A stretch of DNA of 64,000 nt from NCBI RefSeq assembly GCF_028776105.2, contig NZ_CP145606.1:248001-312000 (forward strand), read 5' to 3'. The stretch is from Neisseria leonii (GTDB taxonomy: Bacteria > Pseudomonadota > Gammaproteobacteria > Burkholderiales > Neisseriaceae). Under the pieces are notes generated by a model. The model was given only the letters and a program-made list of their open reading frames with translations, was not told the DNA's origin and did no database searches. A program made the translations under genes and the position numbers. Positions within the stretch are counted from its first letter, which is position 1. Each line of letters starts with the position of its first letter. Below are positions 55,875 through 64,000 of the stretch, one piece after another.

Positions 55875-57185
55875 ATGAAGCCTGTCAATATCGGTATTTT
55901 GGGTTTGGGCACAGTAGGCGGCGGCACGGTGGAGGTGTTGCGGCGCAATGCGGCGGAGATCAGCCGCCGCTTGGGGCGCGATGTGAAGGTGGCGGCCGTA
56001 TCCACCCGCGATGCGCAAAAGGCGCGCGCGCTGTGCGGTGCGGATACGCTGATTACCGATGACCCGTTCGAGGTGGTGCGCCATGAGGGTATCGATATTG
56101 TGGCCGAGCTGTTCGGCGGTACGGAAATCGCCAAAGATTTGGTTCTGGAAGCGATTGAAAACGGCAAGCATGTGGTTACGGCCAATAAAAAACTGTTGGC
56201 CGAATACGGCAATGAGATTTTTGCCCGCGCCGAAGCCAAAAATGTGATGGTGCAGTTTGAGGCGGCCGTGGCGGGCGGGATTCCGATTATCAAAGCCCTG
56301 CGCGAGGGCTTGGCCGCCAACAATATCCGTTCGATTGCCGGCATCATCAACGGCACGAGCAATTTTATTTTGAGCGAAATGCGGGAAAAAGGCAGCGCGT
56401 TTGTCGATGTGCTGAAAGAGGCGCAGGCTTTGGGGTATGCCGAAGCGGATCCGACTTTCGATATCGAAGGCCACGATGCGGGGCATAAAATCACCATCAT
56501 GAGCGCGCTGGCTTTCGGTACGCCGGTCAATTTTTCTGCCTGCTATCTGGAAGGCATCAGCAGGCTGGACAGCCGCGATATCAAGTATGCCGAAGAGTTG
56601 GGCTACCGCATCAAGCTGTTGGGCATCACGCGCAAAACCGAAAAAGGCATCGAGTTGCGCGTCCACCCGACGCTGGTGCCCGAATGCCGTCTGATTGCCA
56701 ATGTCAACGGTGTGATGAACGCTGTGCGGGTGCAGGCCGATATGGTGGGCGAAACCCTGTATTACGGCCCCGGTGCGGGCGCGCTGCCCACGGCCAGCGC
56801 GGTGGTGGCCGATATTGTCGACATCTGCCGCCTGATGGACGCCGGTGTGCAAAACCGTGTGCCGTATCTGGCCTTCCACCCGCAGGGCGTGCAGCCGCTC
56901 ACGATGCTGCCGATGGACGAGATTACCAGCAGCTATTATCTGCGCGTGCAGGCCGAGGACAAACCGGGCGTGCTGGGCAATATCGCTTCCCTGCTGGCCA
57001 AGCAGGAAATTTCGATCGAGGCACTGATTCAGAAAGGTGTGATTGACGGCAGTAAGGCCGAAATCGTGATTCTGACCCACAGCACGGTGGAAAAACAGAT
57101 GAAGGCGGCGATTGCCGAAGTGGAGGCATTGGCCAGTGTGAGCGAACCGGTGGTGATGATCCGCATGGAGGCACTGAATGGCTGA
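55875..57185 (+). CDS. hom: Homoserine dehydrogenase
   Basis: A 436-residue enzyme that reduces aspartate semialdehyde to homoserine in threonine and methionine synthesis. The NAD(P) motif is IGILGLGTVGGGTVEVL; the catalytic part holds AGGIPIIKALREGLAANNI, NGTSNFILSEM and EADPTFDIEGHDAGHK. The C-terminal ACT domain (YYLRVQAEDKPGVLGNIASL, about 352-430) is the site of feedback control. AAGGAGG lies six bases before the ATG. Confidence 0.96.
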   Translation: MKPVNIGILGLGTVGGGTVEVLRRNAAEISRRLGRDVKVAAVSTRDAQKARALCGADTLITDDPFEVVRHEGIDIVAELFGGTEIAKDLVLEAIENGKHVVTANKKLLAEYGNEIFARAEAKNVMVQFEAAVAGGIPIIKALREGLAANNIRSIAGIINGTSNFILSEMREKGSAFVDVLKEAQALGYAEADPTFDIEGHDAGHKITIMSALAFGTPVNFSACYLEGISRLDSRDIKYAEELGYRIKLLGITRKTEKGIELRVHPTLVPECRLIANVNGVMNAVRVQADMVGETLYYGPGAGALPTASAVVADIVDICRLMDAGVQNRVPYLAFHPQGVQPLTMLPMDEITSSYYLRVQAEDKPGVLGNIASLLAKQEISIEALIQKGVIDGSKAEIVILTHSTVEKQMKAAIAEVEALASVSEPVVMIRMEALNG

Positions 57186-57606
57186 TATGCAGAAAAGCGG
57201 GGAGCATCAGGCGGCTGCAAAGCGCAGTAAAGCCAAAATCCGCACTGTCCGCATCTGGCTGTGGGTGATTGCGCTGATGTTTGCCGGTTTCTTCTTTTTG
57301 TCGCAATGCGCCATGGACAAGCCCAAGGCCAAGGCCGCAGTGGTGGATTCGTGTATCAAAAATGTGCCGCTGTCCGGGAAATGGCAGCAGGAAAGTGCGC
57401 GTTTGGGCATCGGCGAACAACAGCAGAGCCGTGCTGTGGCCGATTACTGCGTGTGTATGTGGGATAAACCGTTGGACAGGCTGACCGACGGGCAGATTAA
57501 ATCCCTGGGCAGCCTGAATCCGCAACAGCAGCTGGATTTGCTCGGCGGTGCGGCGGCTTTTGAAGCGCGCGACCGGCAGTGTATGGCGCAATTGGGCGGG
57601 AAGTAG
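57178..57606 (+). CDS. Conserved hypothetical membrane-anchored protein
   Basis: A 142-residue protein with one membrane segment (IWLWVIALMFAGFFFLSQC, about 26-45) and a periplasmic part with four further cysteines (SCIKN, DYCVCMW, RQCMAQ). It starts 8 bases inside the hom end, so the two are coupled. It is not recognised. Confidence 0.72.
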   Translation: MADMQKSGEHQAAAKRSKAKIRTVRIWLWVIALMFAGFFFLSQCAMDKPKAKAAVVDSCIKNVPLSGKWQQESARLGIGEQQQSRAVADYCVCMWDKPLDRLTDGQIKSLGSLNPQQQLDLLGGAAAFEARDRQCMAQLGGK

Positions 57607-57630
57607 CCGGAAACCGCTGTTTGTTGGATG

Positions 57631-57675
57631 AGGCCGTCTGAAAACGCGGGTATGCCGTTTTCAGACGGCCTTTTC
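57631..57675 (+). terminator. Uptake-sequence inverted-pair terminator
   Basis: AGGCCGTCTGAAAACG and complement followed by TTTTCTG, 25 bases after the hypothetical gene. A second pair lies at about 57803-57842. Confidence 0.75.
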
Positions 57676-57899
57676 TGTGGCAGTTTAGTATGCTGCCATG
57701 GCTGTCGGCGGTATCGGTTTTCCTGCCCATCTGCCCGGGCCTGGTGCGCGGTATGGCGGTTGCCGCTTGGGTGCCGGATTGAGAATCCGCTCCGGCACTG
57801 CGGCCGTCTGAAAATGCAGATGGCGGTTTTCAGACGGCCTTTTGAGGCGTTTGTCCGGCTGATGTGCTTCGGTTATCAGTAAAATTGTCTTTCTGTTTC

Positions 57900-58060
57900 G
57901 GGAAAGACTAGGTTGGTTGGATGATTGAATCCGATTTGAATTCTGAGAGCATGTGGCGGTTGATTCCGTATTTTTCGGATACGGGTATCCGGTTTACGTT
58001 CAAAAGCAGGCCGGATTTTTCAATCGGACATCGGCGGATACTGTGGTCAAGGTTTGACGC
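57900..58060. repeat. Degenerate REP-family halves
   Basis: GATTGAATCCGATTTG, TTCGGATACGGGTATCCGG and GGCCGGATTTTTCAATCGG are decayed half palindromes. Apart from these and two uptake-sequence pairs, the 57607-58130 spacer holds no gene I can support. Confidence 0.5.
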
Positions 58061-58130
58061 CCGAATCCGACGGTATCCCGAAAGAAATATAACGGATTTC
58101 AGACGGCCTTTTGATGTGCGGGGCTTATAT

Positions 58131-59231
58131 TCAGCGTTTCTGGTTGGCGATGCCCATCAGAAGCGCGAGAATGACCATAATCGACAGGGTGGCTGTACCG
58201 CCGTAGCTGACCAGGGGCAGCGGTACGCCGACAACGGGCAGAATGCCGCTGACCATGCCCATATTGACGAAGACGTAGCAGAAAAAAGTCATGGTCAGTG
58301 CGCCGGCCAGCGTGCGGCTGTAAAGCGTGGATGCCTGTGCGGCGATGTAGAGGCCGCGGCCGAGAATGACCAGATAAATCGCCAGCAGCAGGATATTGCC
58401 GATCAGGCCGAACTCTTCGCCGTAAACGGCGAAAATAAAGTCGGTGGTGGCTTCGGGGATATAGTCCAGATGGGTTTGCGTACCGTTGAGCCAGCCTTTG
58501 CCCCAGATGCCGCCCGAGCCGATGGCAATCATGGATTGGATAATGTGGTAGCCCGCGCCGAGCGGGTCTTTGGACGGATCGAGCAGGGTCAGCACGCGGG
58601 TTTTCTGGTAGTCGTGCATGCCGTAGTTCCAAATCAGCGGCAGCGCGGCGAGAAAAGCAGCAGCGGCGGCGAAAATCGCTTTCCACGGCAGACCGGCGAA
58701 AAAGACGACGAACAGGCCGGAAGCCATAATCAGCGTAGCCGTGCCCAAATCGGGCTGTTTCAGAATCAGTGCGCCGGGAATCAGAATCAGTATGATGGCG
58801 CCGAGATAGTGATACCAGCGCAGGTTCAGTTCGTATTTCTGGAAATACCACGCAATCATCATCGGCAGGGCGATTTTCATGATTTCGGAAGGTTGCAGAC
58901 GGATAATACCCAAGTTGAGCCAGCGTTGCGAACCGTTTACCGTGATGCCCACCAGTTCGACCAATACCAGTAAAACCACGCCGAGCAGATAAACGGGCGG
59001 GGCGAAGTTGGCCAGAATCTGCGGACGCACATTGGCGATGATCCACAGCAGGATAAAGCCCAGTACGGTATGCAGGGTTTTGTTTTCCAATTGGCCGACC
59101 TGCTGGCCGTCTGCGGAGTAGAGCAGGAACAGGCTCATGATGTAGATGGTGAGCATGGCGTAGAACAGCCATGCGTCCATGCTGTCCCAAACGAAATGCT
59201 TGATTTTGCGCAGCAGGGGATAGTCGTTCAT
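58131..59231 (-). CDS. rodA: Rod-shape peptidoglycan glycosyltransferase RodA
   Basis: A 366-residue SEDS protein with ten membrane segments. The DPSKDPLGAGYHIIQSMIAIGSGG segment and DFIFAVYGEEFGLIGN are typical of RodA. It polymerises lipid II during elongation together with PBP2. Its start overlaps the mrdA stop by four bases. Confidence 0.95.
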   Translation of the reverse strand: MNDYPLLRKIKHFVWDSMDAWLFYAMLTIYIMSLFLLYSADGQQVGQLENKTLHTVLGFILLWIIANVRPQILANFAPPVYLLGVVLLVLVELVGITVNGSQRWLNLGIIRLQPSEIMKIALPMMIAWYFQKYELNLRWYHYLGAIILILIPGALILKQPDLGTATLIMASGLFVVFFAGLPWKAIFAAAAAFLAALPLIWNYGMHDYQKTRVLTLLDPSKDPLGAGYHIIQSMIAIGSGGIWGKGWLNGTQTHLDYIPEATTDFIFAVYGEEFGLIGNILLLAIYLVILGRGLYIAAQASTLYSRTLAGALTMTFFCYVFVNMGMVSGILPVVGVPLPLVSYGGTATLSIMVILALLMGIANQKR

Positions 59232-61264
59232 CGGGTACTTTCGGAAGCGGCGTTTTCGGCGGCGGCACGGTAGGCGCGGGCAAACGGCGGCTCGGCCGTA
59301 TTTTTGGCCGTCTGATTTTCCAGCAGCGGGTTGGCGGTGCTGTAACGCACCGGTGCGGCGGGGATATTGCGGTTTTCGCCGCCGGCCAGTTTCAAAAGAT
59401 AATAGTCGCTCAGATGACGTGCCAGCGGTGCGGCATTGGCTCCCCAGCCGCCGTTTTCCAGAATCACGGCCACGGCAATTTTCGGCTTTTCTACCGGTGC
59501 GAATGAGATAAACCAGGCATGGTCGCGGTATTGTTCGGCCAGCGCGGCGGCGTTGTAGGTTTTGCCTTGGGCAATCTGTACCACTTGGGCGGTGCCGGTT
59601 TTGCCGCCCATGCCGTATTGCAGGCCGGCGCCGATACGGTAGGCGGTACCGCCCGGCCGCAGAACTTTGACCATCGACTGTTTGATGTATTCGAAATTGC
59701 TGCGGCTGTACGGCAGGGTGCGTACGGGTTTGGGGTCAATCAGGGTAATCAGGCGGCTGTTGTGATCCAGCAGTTCTTTGACCAGATGGGGGCGGTAAAC
59801 CACGCCGTCGTTGGCCAAAGTGGCGGTGGCATGCGCCATCTGCAAAGGCGTGTAGGCATTGTAGCCCTGCCCGATACTGACCGGTACCATTTCGGCCGCA
59901 TTCCAGCGGCGGCGTGCGGGCGGCAGACGGGCAAACCGTTTTTCCTTCCATTCGGGCGAGGGCAGTACGCCCCGGTATTCGTTGGGCAGGTCGATGCCGG
60001 TCTGTTCGCCCAGACCGAAACCGGCCAGATAGGGACGCAGGCGGTTGATGCCGCTTTCATAGCCCAGACGGTAGAAAAACGTATCGGAAGAAACCTGAAT
60101 GGCTTTGCTCAAATTGGCCGAACCGTGGCCGCTGCGCACCGAATCGCGGAACAGGTGGCGGGTGCCGGGAATGCTCCATGCGCCGGGTGCCGGGTAAACC
60201 GTGTTCTGGCCGATGACTCCGCTTTCGAGCAGGGCCATGCCGATAAACGGTTTGAATGTCGAACCGGGCGGGTAGAGGCCTTGGGTAACGCGGTTGATTA
60301 ACGGGCGCTGCCAGTCTTCGTTGAGGTTTTTCCAACTTTCGCTGTCGATGCCGTCGATAAACAGGTTCGGATTGAAAGACGGATTGGAAATAAAGGCCAG
60401 AACGCCGCCGCTTTGCGGATCGATGGCAACTATGGCTCCCCGCTTGCCCGCCATCAGGCGGGCTGCTTCCTGTTGCAGGCGGATATCCATGGCCAGGCGC
60501 AGGGTTTGGCCGGTTTTGGCCGGTACGGTTTTCAGGACGCGCACGATGTTGCCGCCGGCATCTTTCTCCACCTCCTGATAGCCGGGCAGGCCGTGCAGTT
60601 GGCGTTCGTAGTAATTTTCCAGCCCCGATTTGCCGATGTGGGTGCTGCCCCGGTAAAGCGCGGTCAGCCCCTCCTCGCGCAGTTTTTCCTGATCGCGGTC
60701 GCTGATGCGGCCGATGTAGCCGAGAAAATGGGCGGTCAGTTCGCCGTAGGGGTATTCGCGGAACGTACGCGCATTGATTTCCACTCCGGGAAAGCGGTAG
60801 AGTTGGGCAGCCAGGCGGGAGGCTTCGTCGGAGGTGAGTTTGAGTTTGAGCGGTACGGTTTCGTGGGCACGGGAATTGGCGCGGAAGCGTTTGAAATTGC
60901 GCATATCGGTTTCGCCGATATCGACATAGGATTTGAGCCGGTTGACGGTATCGTCGATTTTGCCTTCAATCCGGCTGGGGACGATTTCCAGCGAATAGGC
61001 CGGATAGTTGTGCGCCAGCACCACGCCGTTTATGTCCAATATTTCGCCGCGTATCGGTGCGGTGGGAATCAGGGTGATGCGGTTGGTGGCGGCTTTGGCG
61101 GTAAATTCTTCGTGTTTGTAAACTTGCAGAAACGCGAAACGTGCCAGCAATGCGGCGAATAGCAGGAAAATCAGCGCAAACGCCGCAATCAGGCGCAGGC
61201 GGAAATCCTGACGGCTGCGGGCTTGGTCGCCCGCCGCGTGGCGGTGTTGGCGCAGTGTTTTCAT
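59228..61264 (-). CDS. mrdA: Penicillin-binding protein 2 (elongation transpeptidase)
   Basis: A 678-residue class B PBP from the ATG at 61262-61264. It has an N-terminal membrane anchor (LIAAFALIFLLFAALLARF), the PBP dimer domain (about 60-240), and the transpeptidase with active serine in PPGSTFKPFIGMAL, SSDTFFYRLG as second motif and GGKTGTAQV as third. It crosslinks side-wall peptidoglycan with RodA. It overlaps mreD and rodA by four bases on each side. Confidence 0.95.
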   Translation of the reverse strand: MKTLRQHRHAAGDQARSRQDFRLRLIAAFALIFLLFAALLARFAFLQVYKHEEFTAKAATNRITLIPTAPIRGEILDINGVVLAHNYPAYSLEIVPSRIEGKIDDTVNRLKSYVDIGETDMRNFKRFRANSRAHETVPLKLKLTSDEASRLAAQLYRFPGVEINARTFREYPYGELTAHFLGYIGRISDRDQEKLREEGLTALYRGSTHIGKSGLENYYERQLHGLPGYQEVEKDAGGNIVRVLKTVPAKTGQTLRLAMDIRLQQEAARLMAGKRGAIVAIDPQSGGVLAFISNPSFNPNLFIDGIDSESWKNLNEDWQRPLINRVTQGLYPPGSTFKPFIGMALLESGVIGQNTVYPAPGAWSIPGTRHLFRDSVRSGHGSANLSKAIQVSSDTFFYRLGYESGINRLRPYLAGFGLGEQTGIDLPNEYRGVLPSPEWKEKRFARLPPARRRWNAAEMVPVSIGQGYNAYTPLQMAHATATLANDGVVYRPHLVKELLDHNSRLITLIDPKPVRTLPYSRSNFEYIKQSMVKVLRPGGTAYRIGAGLQYGMGGKTGTAQVVQIAQGKTYNAAALAEQYRDHAWFISFAPVEKPKIAVAVILENGGWGANAAPLARHLSDYYLLKLAGGENRNIPAAPVRYSTANPLLENQTAKNTAEPPFARAYRAAAENAASESTR

Positions 61265-61764
61265 CGGCGTTGGGAAATCAGGTTGAGGATGAGCAGCATG
61301 ATTTTGTTGAGCAGCGGCCACAGCAGCGCGCCGGTCAAGGCACCGGTGAAATTCAGCCAACCGCCCAGCCGGTGGCTGTCAAACAGGCGCACCAGCATTA
61401 AGACGGCCTGACTGCCCGCCAGAGCCGCCAGTACCGATACGGCCTGAAAGTCATAGCTGTGCAGGCGGATTTGCCGCTGATACTGCTGGGTAACAAAAAT
61501 CATGGCCATATAGGCCAGCGCGTGCATACCCAAGGGAGCGGCCGTACCCGCATCAATCAGCAGGCCGCAGACAAATGCGGTACCGATACCGATGGTGCGC
61601 GGACGGTTGATGGCCCAATAGAGCAGGACCAGTGCGGTCAAGTCGGGCAGCCAGAAAAACAGGTCCTGCGGCAGCGGTATGAAATCCAGCAGCATGGCAA
61701 AGGCGAGACTGCCGATTATCAGGCTTTTGGGAATCCGGCCGTAAAAGTCTTCAAAATCAGTCAT
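61261..61764 (-). CDS. mreD: Rod-shape protein MreD
   Basis: A 167-residue protein with five to six membrane segments (FLPDLTALVLLYWAINRPRTIGIG type pattern with GTAFVCGLLIDAGTAAPLG). It overlaps mreC and mrdA by ATGA-type junctions. Confidence 0.92.
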   Translation of the reverse strand: MTDFEDFYGRIPKSLIIGSLAFAMLLDFIPLPQDLFFWLPDLTALVLLYWAINRPRTIGIGTAFVCGLLIDAGTAAPLGMHALAYMAMIFVTQQYQRQIRLHSYDFQAVSVLAALAGSQAVLMLVRLFDSHRLGGWLNFTGALTGALLWPLLNKIMLLILNLISQRR

Positions 61765-62627
61765 GGGGTTGCGGCTTCGGGAGCGGGCGGGCCGGTATCG
61801 GGCGTTTGGGTTTGCGGGAGAACCAGCAGATATTTGCTGCTGCGGATTCGGGCGGCGGGCGAAACGGCGGCTTGATAGTACGGTGTACCGGAAGCGCGCT
61901 GTGCCTGTTGGACGCGGGCAACGGGAATGCCTGCGGGATAAACCGAATCCAAACCCGAAGTAACCAGGAAATCCGAAGGCAGCAGTTCGGCATCGGTAGG
62001 GAAATAGGGCAGGCTCAGGCGGTTGCCGCTGCCGTAAACCAGCGTACGCACGCCGGTGCGTGCCACCATTACGGGAATGACGGTCTGCCCGTTGGTCAGC
62101 AGGGTAACTTCGGCGCTGAACGGCTGGACGCGCGTTACTTGGCCGTACAGCCCGCTCTGGTCAATGACAGCATCGCCGTTGCGTACGCCGTTGCGGCCGC
62201 CCCGGTTGATGATGACTTTGTCCGAAAGCGGATCGCGGCCGTTGGAAATGATTTCGGCGGCGGTACCGGCCTGAATGCCTTGGTTCTGCAAACCCTGCAA
62301 CATCCGCAATTCGGCCAGTTCTCGGGCCTGGTGTGCCGACTGGCCTGCGGCGGTGCGCAATTGGATATTCTCGTTTTTCAGACGGCCGTTTTCCGCCAAA
62401 AGTTCACTTTTTTCCTGCCAGAATCCGGCTGCGGAATCATACAGGCGCACCGGCTGGTTGGCGAGCCACTGCACCGGTTGCAGGGCGGTGGCGACATGGC
62501 CTTTGAGCAGGCGCACGGCATCGTAACGGGTATCGAGCATCATCAGTGCCGCACTGACCAGCGACAGTATGATGAATTTGCTGGCCGGGCGGATGCGCTG
62601 GTGGGTGAAACTCAGTTCTTCGGGCAT
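61761..62627 (-). CDS. mreC: Rod-shape protein MreC
   Basis: A 288-residue protein with an N-terminal anchor (FIILSLVSAALMMLDTRY), a coiled coil (about 65-105, WQEKSELLAENGRLKNENIQ) and two beta-barrels (DKVIINRGGRNGVRNGDAVI; PYFPTDAELLPSDFLVTSGL). It organises the elongation complex in the periplasm. Residues after about 270 are Pro/Thr-rich. Confidence 0.94.
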   Translation of the reverse strand: MPEELSFTHQRIRPASKFIILSLVSAALMMLDTRYDAVRLLKGHVATALQPVQWLANQPVRLYDSAAGFWQEKSELLAENGRLKNENIQLRTAAGQSAHQARELAELRMLQGLQNQGIQAGTAAEIISNGRDPLSDKVIINRGGRNGVRNGDAVIDQSGLYGQVTRVQPFSAEVTLLTNGQTVIPVMVARTGVRTLVYGSGNRLSLPYFPTDAELLPSDFLVTSGLDSVYPAGIPVARVQQAQRASGTPYYQAAVSPAARIRSSKYLLVLPQTQTPDTGPPAPEAATP

Positions 62628-62642
62628 GGCATCGGCGCAGGA

Positions 62643-63707
<1,065 letters not shown>

Positions 63708-63828
63708 CTAACGGGGCGGGCAGAGCGTTTTGCGTCCCACCCGTCCGAATGCCCGAAGCCGCGTTTTCAGACGGCCTTGGGACGGGATACGGCAGAAAAA
63801 ACGCCATGCCGGAGCATGGGTTTTCGGT

Positions 63829-63834
63829 TATAAT
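63829..63834 (+). promoter_or_regulatory. Possible -10 of the gatC promoter
   Basis: TATAAT occurs 75 bases before gatC. A good -35 is not seen at the right distance, so this is tentative. Confidence 0.4.
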
Positions 63835-63908
63835 CCGGCGATTAAACGAATAACGTGCAATGATACCCTAAATTGGGGTGCTTGCTAATCCATTTTTAAG
63901 GATTTTTT

Positions 63909-64000
63909 ATGGCCTTAACCTTAACCGATGTGGCGAAAGTCGCCCGCCTTTCCCGCCTGAGTTTGAACGGGGCGGAACAGGAAAAGATGTTGGACGAGTT
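63909..64000 (+). CDS. gatC: Aspartyl/glutamyl-tRNA amidotransferase subunit C (truncated by window edge)
   Basis: The first 30 codons read MALTLTDVAKVARLSRLSL then NGAEQEKM, the well-known GatC N-terminus. AAGGA lies 7 bases before the ATG. With GatA and GatB it amidates mischarged Glu-tRNA(Gln)/Asp-tRNA(Asn). The rest is outside the window. Confidence 0.9.
   Translation, partial: MALTLTDVAKVARLSRLSLNGAEQEKMLDE

Noticed and set aside
55314..57080. Long antisense frame over hom
   Set aside because: Homoserine dehydrogenase on the plus strand explains the region.

Overview
The window is a 64 kb piece of a GC-rich Neisseriaceae chromosome, most likely a rod-shaped Neisseria. The 12-mer DNA uptake sequence AGGCCGTCTGAA and its complement occur throughout, often as inverted pairs that double as terminators. 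The gene content is neisserial: pglL, misR/misS, a pilX-like minor pilin, an ESPR-type trimeric autotransporter, zipA-ligA and galU. An intact mreB-mreC-mreD-mrdA-rodA operon argues for a rod, because coccoid Neisseria are known to lack this set. The species cannot be fixed from the sequence alone.

Layout. 1-9.4 kb (minus strand): a surface-sugar locus with a GT4 glycosyltransferase (cut by the window edge), a flippase, and the four enzymes wbpA, wbpB, wbpE and wbpD. These convert UDP-GlcNAc to UDP-2,3-diacetamido-2,3-dideoxy-glucuronic acid. An FMN-dependent glutamate-synthase-like gene, an orphan VbhA-like (Fic) antitoxin and an IS110-type transposase remnant lie inside it. 9.5-12.4 kb: a small exported protein, tRNA-Leu(CAA) with a decayed tyrosine-recombinase tail beside it, and pta. 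12.8-15.9 kb: secF, secD, yajC. 16.2-18.5 kb: an AT-rich tandem family of three related membrane-anchored proteins plus the 5' stub of a further copy. 18.7-21.4 kb: the sulfate/thiosulfate transporter cysT-cysW-cysA. 21.8-25 kb: an amino-acid ABC permease, folE2 and a trans-sulfuration enzyme. 25.3-29.7 kb: a DUF2069-like protein, pglL (O-oligosaccharyltransferase) and misR-misS. 30-37 kb: mltG, ampD, zipA, ligA, galU. 37-43.3 kb: a trimeric autotransporter adhesin with a C12 tract and several frame shifts, then a Fur-box-controlled TonB-dependent receptor. 43.4-47.8 kb: tRNA-Leu(CAG), rnr, dinB, a pilX-like minor pilin. 48-52.6 kb: macA-macB plus an outer-membrane efflux lipoprotein. 53-57.6 kb: an MFS transporter, ccoS, sixA, small conserved genes and hom. 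58-63.7 kb: the rod-shape operon. 63.9 kb onward: the start of gatC.

How parts fit together. The wbp genes, flippase and glycosyltransferase probably build a diacetamido-uronic-acid-containing glycan on a lipid carrier. PglL, about 16 kb away, is the enzyme that would transfer such a glycan to periplasmic proteins. MltG, AmpD, PBP2/RodA and MreBCD cover wall synthesis, trimming and recycling; ZipA serves division.

The intergenic spaces carry a second repeat besides the uptake sequence. It is a REP/MITE-like element bounded by GTAGGTCGGAT...ATCCGACCTAC and built from two imperfect palindromes, present singly, in pairs and in a cluster near 52.7-53.0 kb. The most unusual points are the AT-rich tandem family at 16.2-18.5 kb, the orphan Fic-antitoxin homologue, this repeat family, and the phase-variable but frame-broken adhesin.
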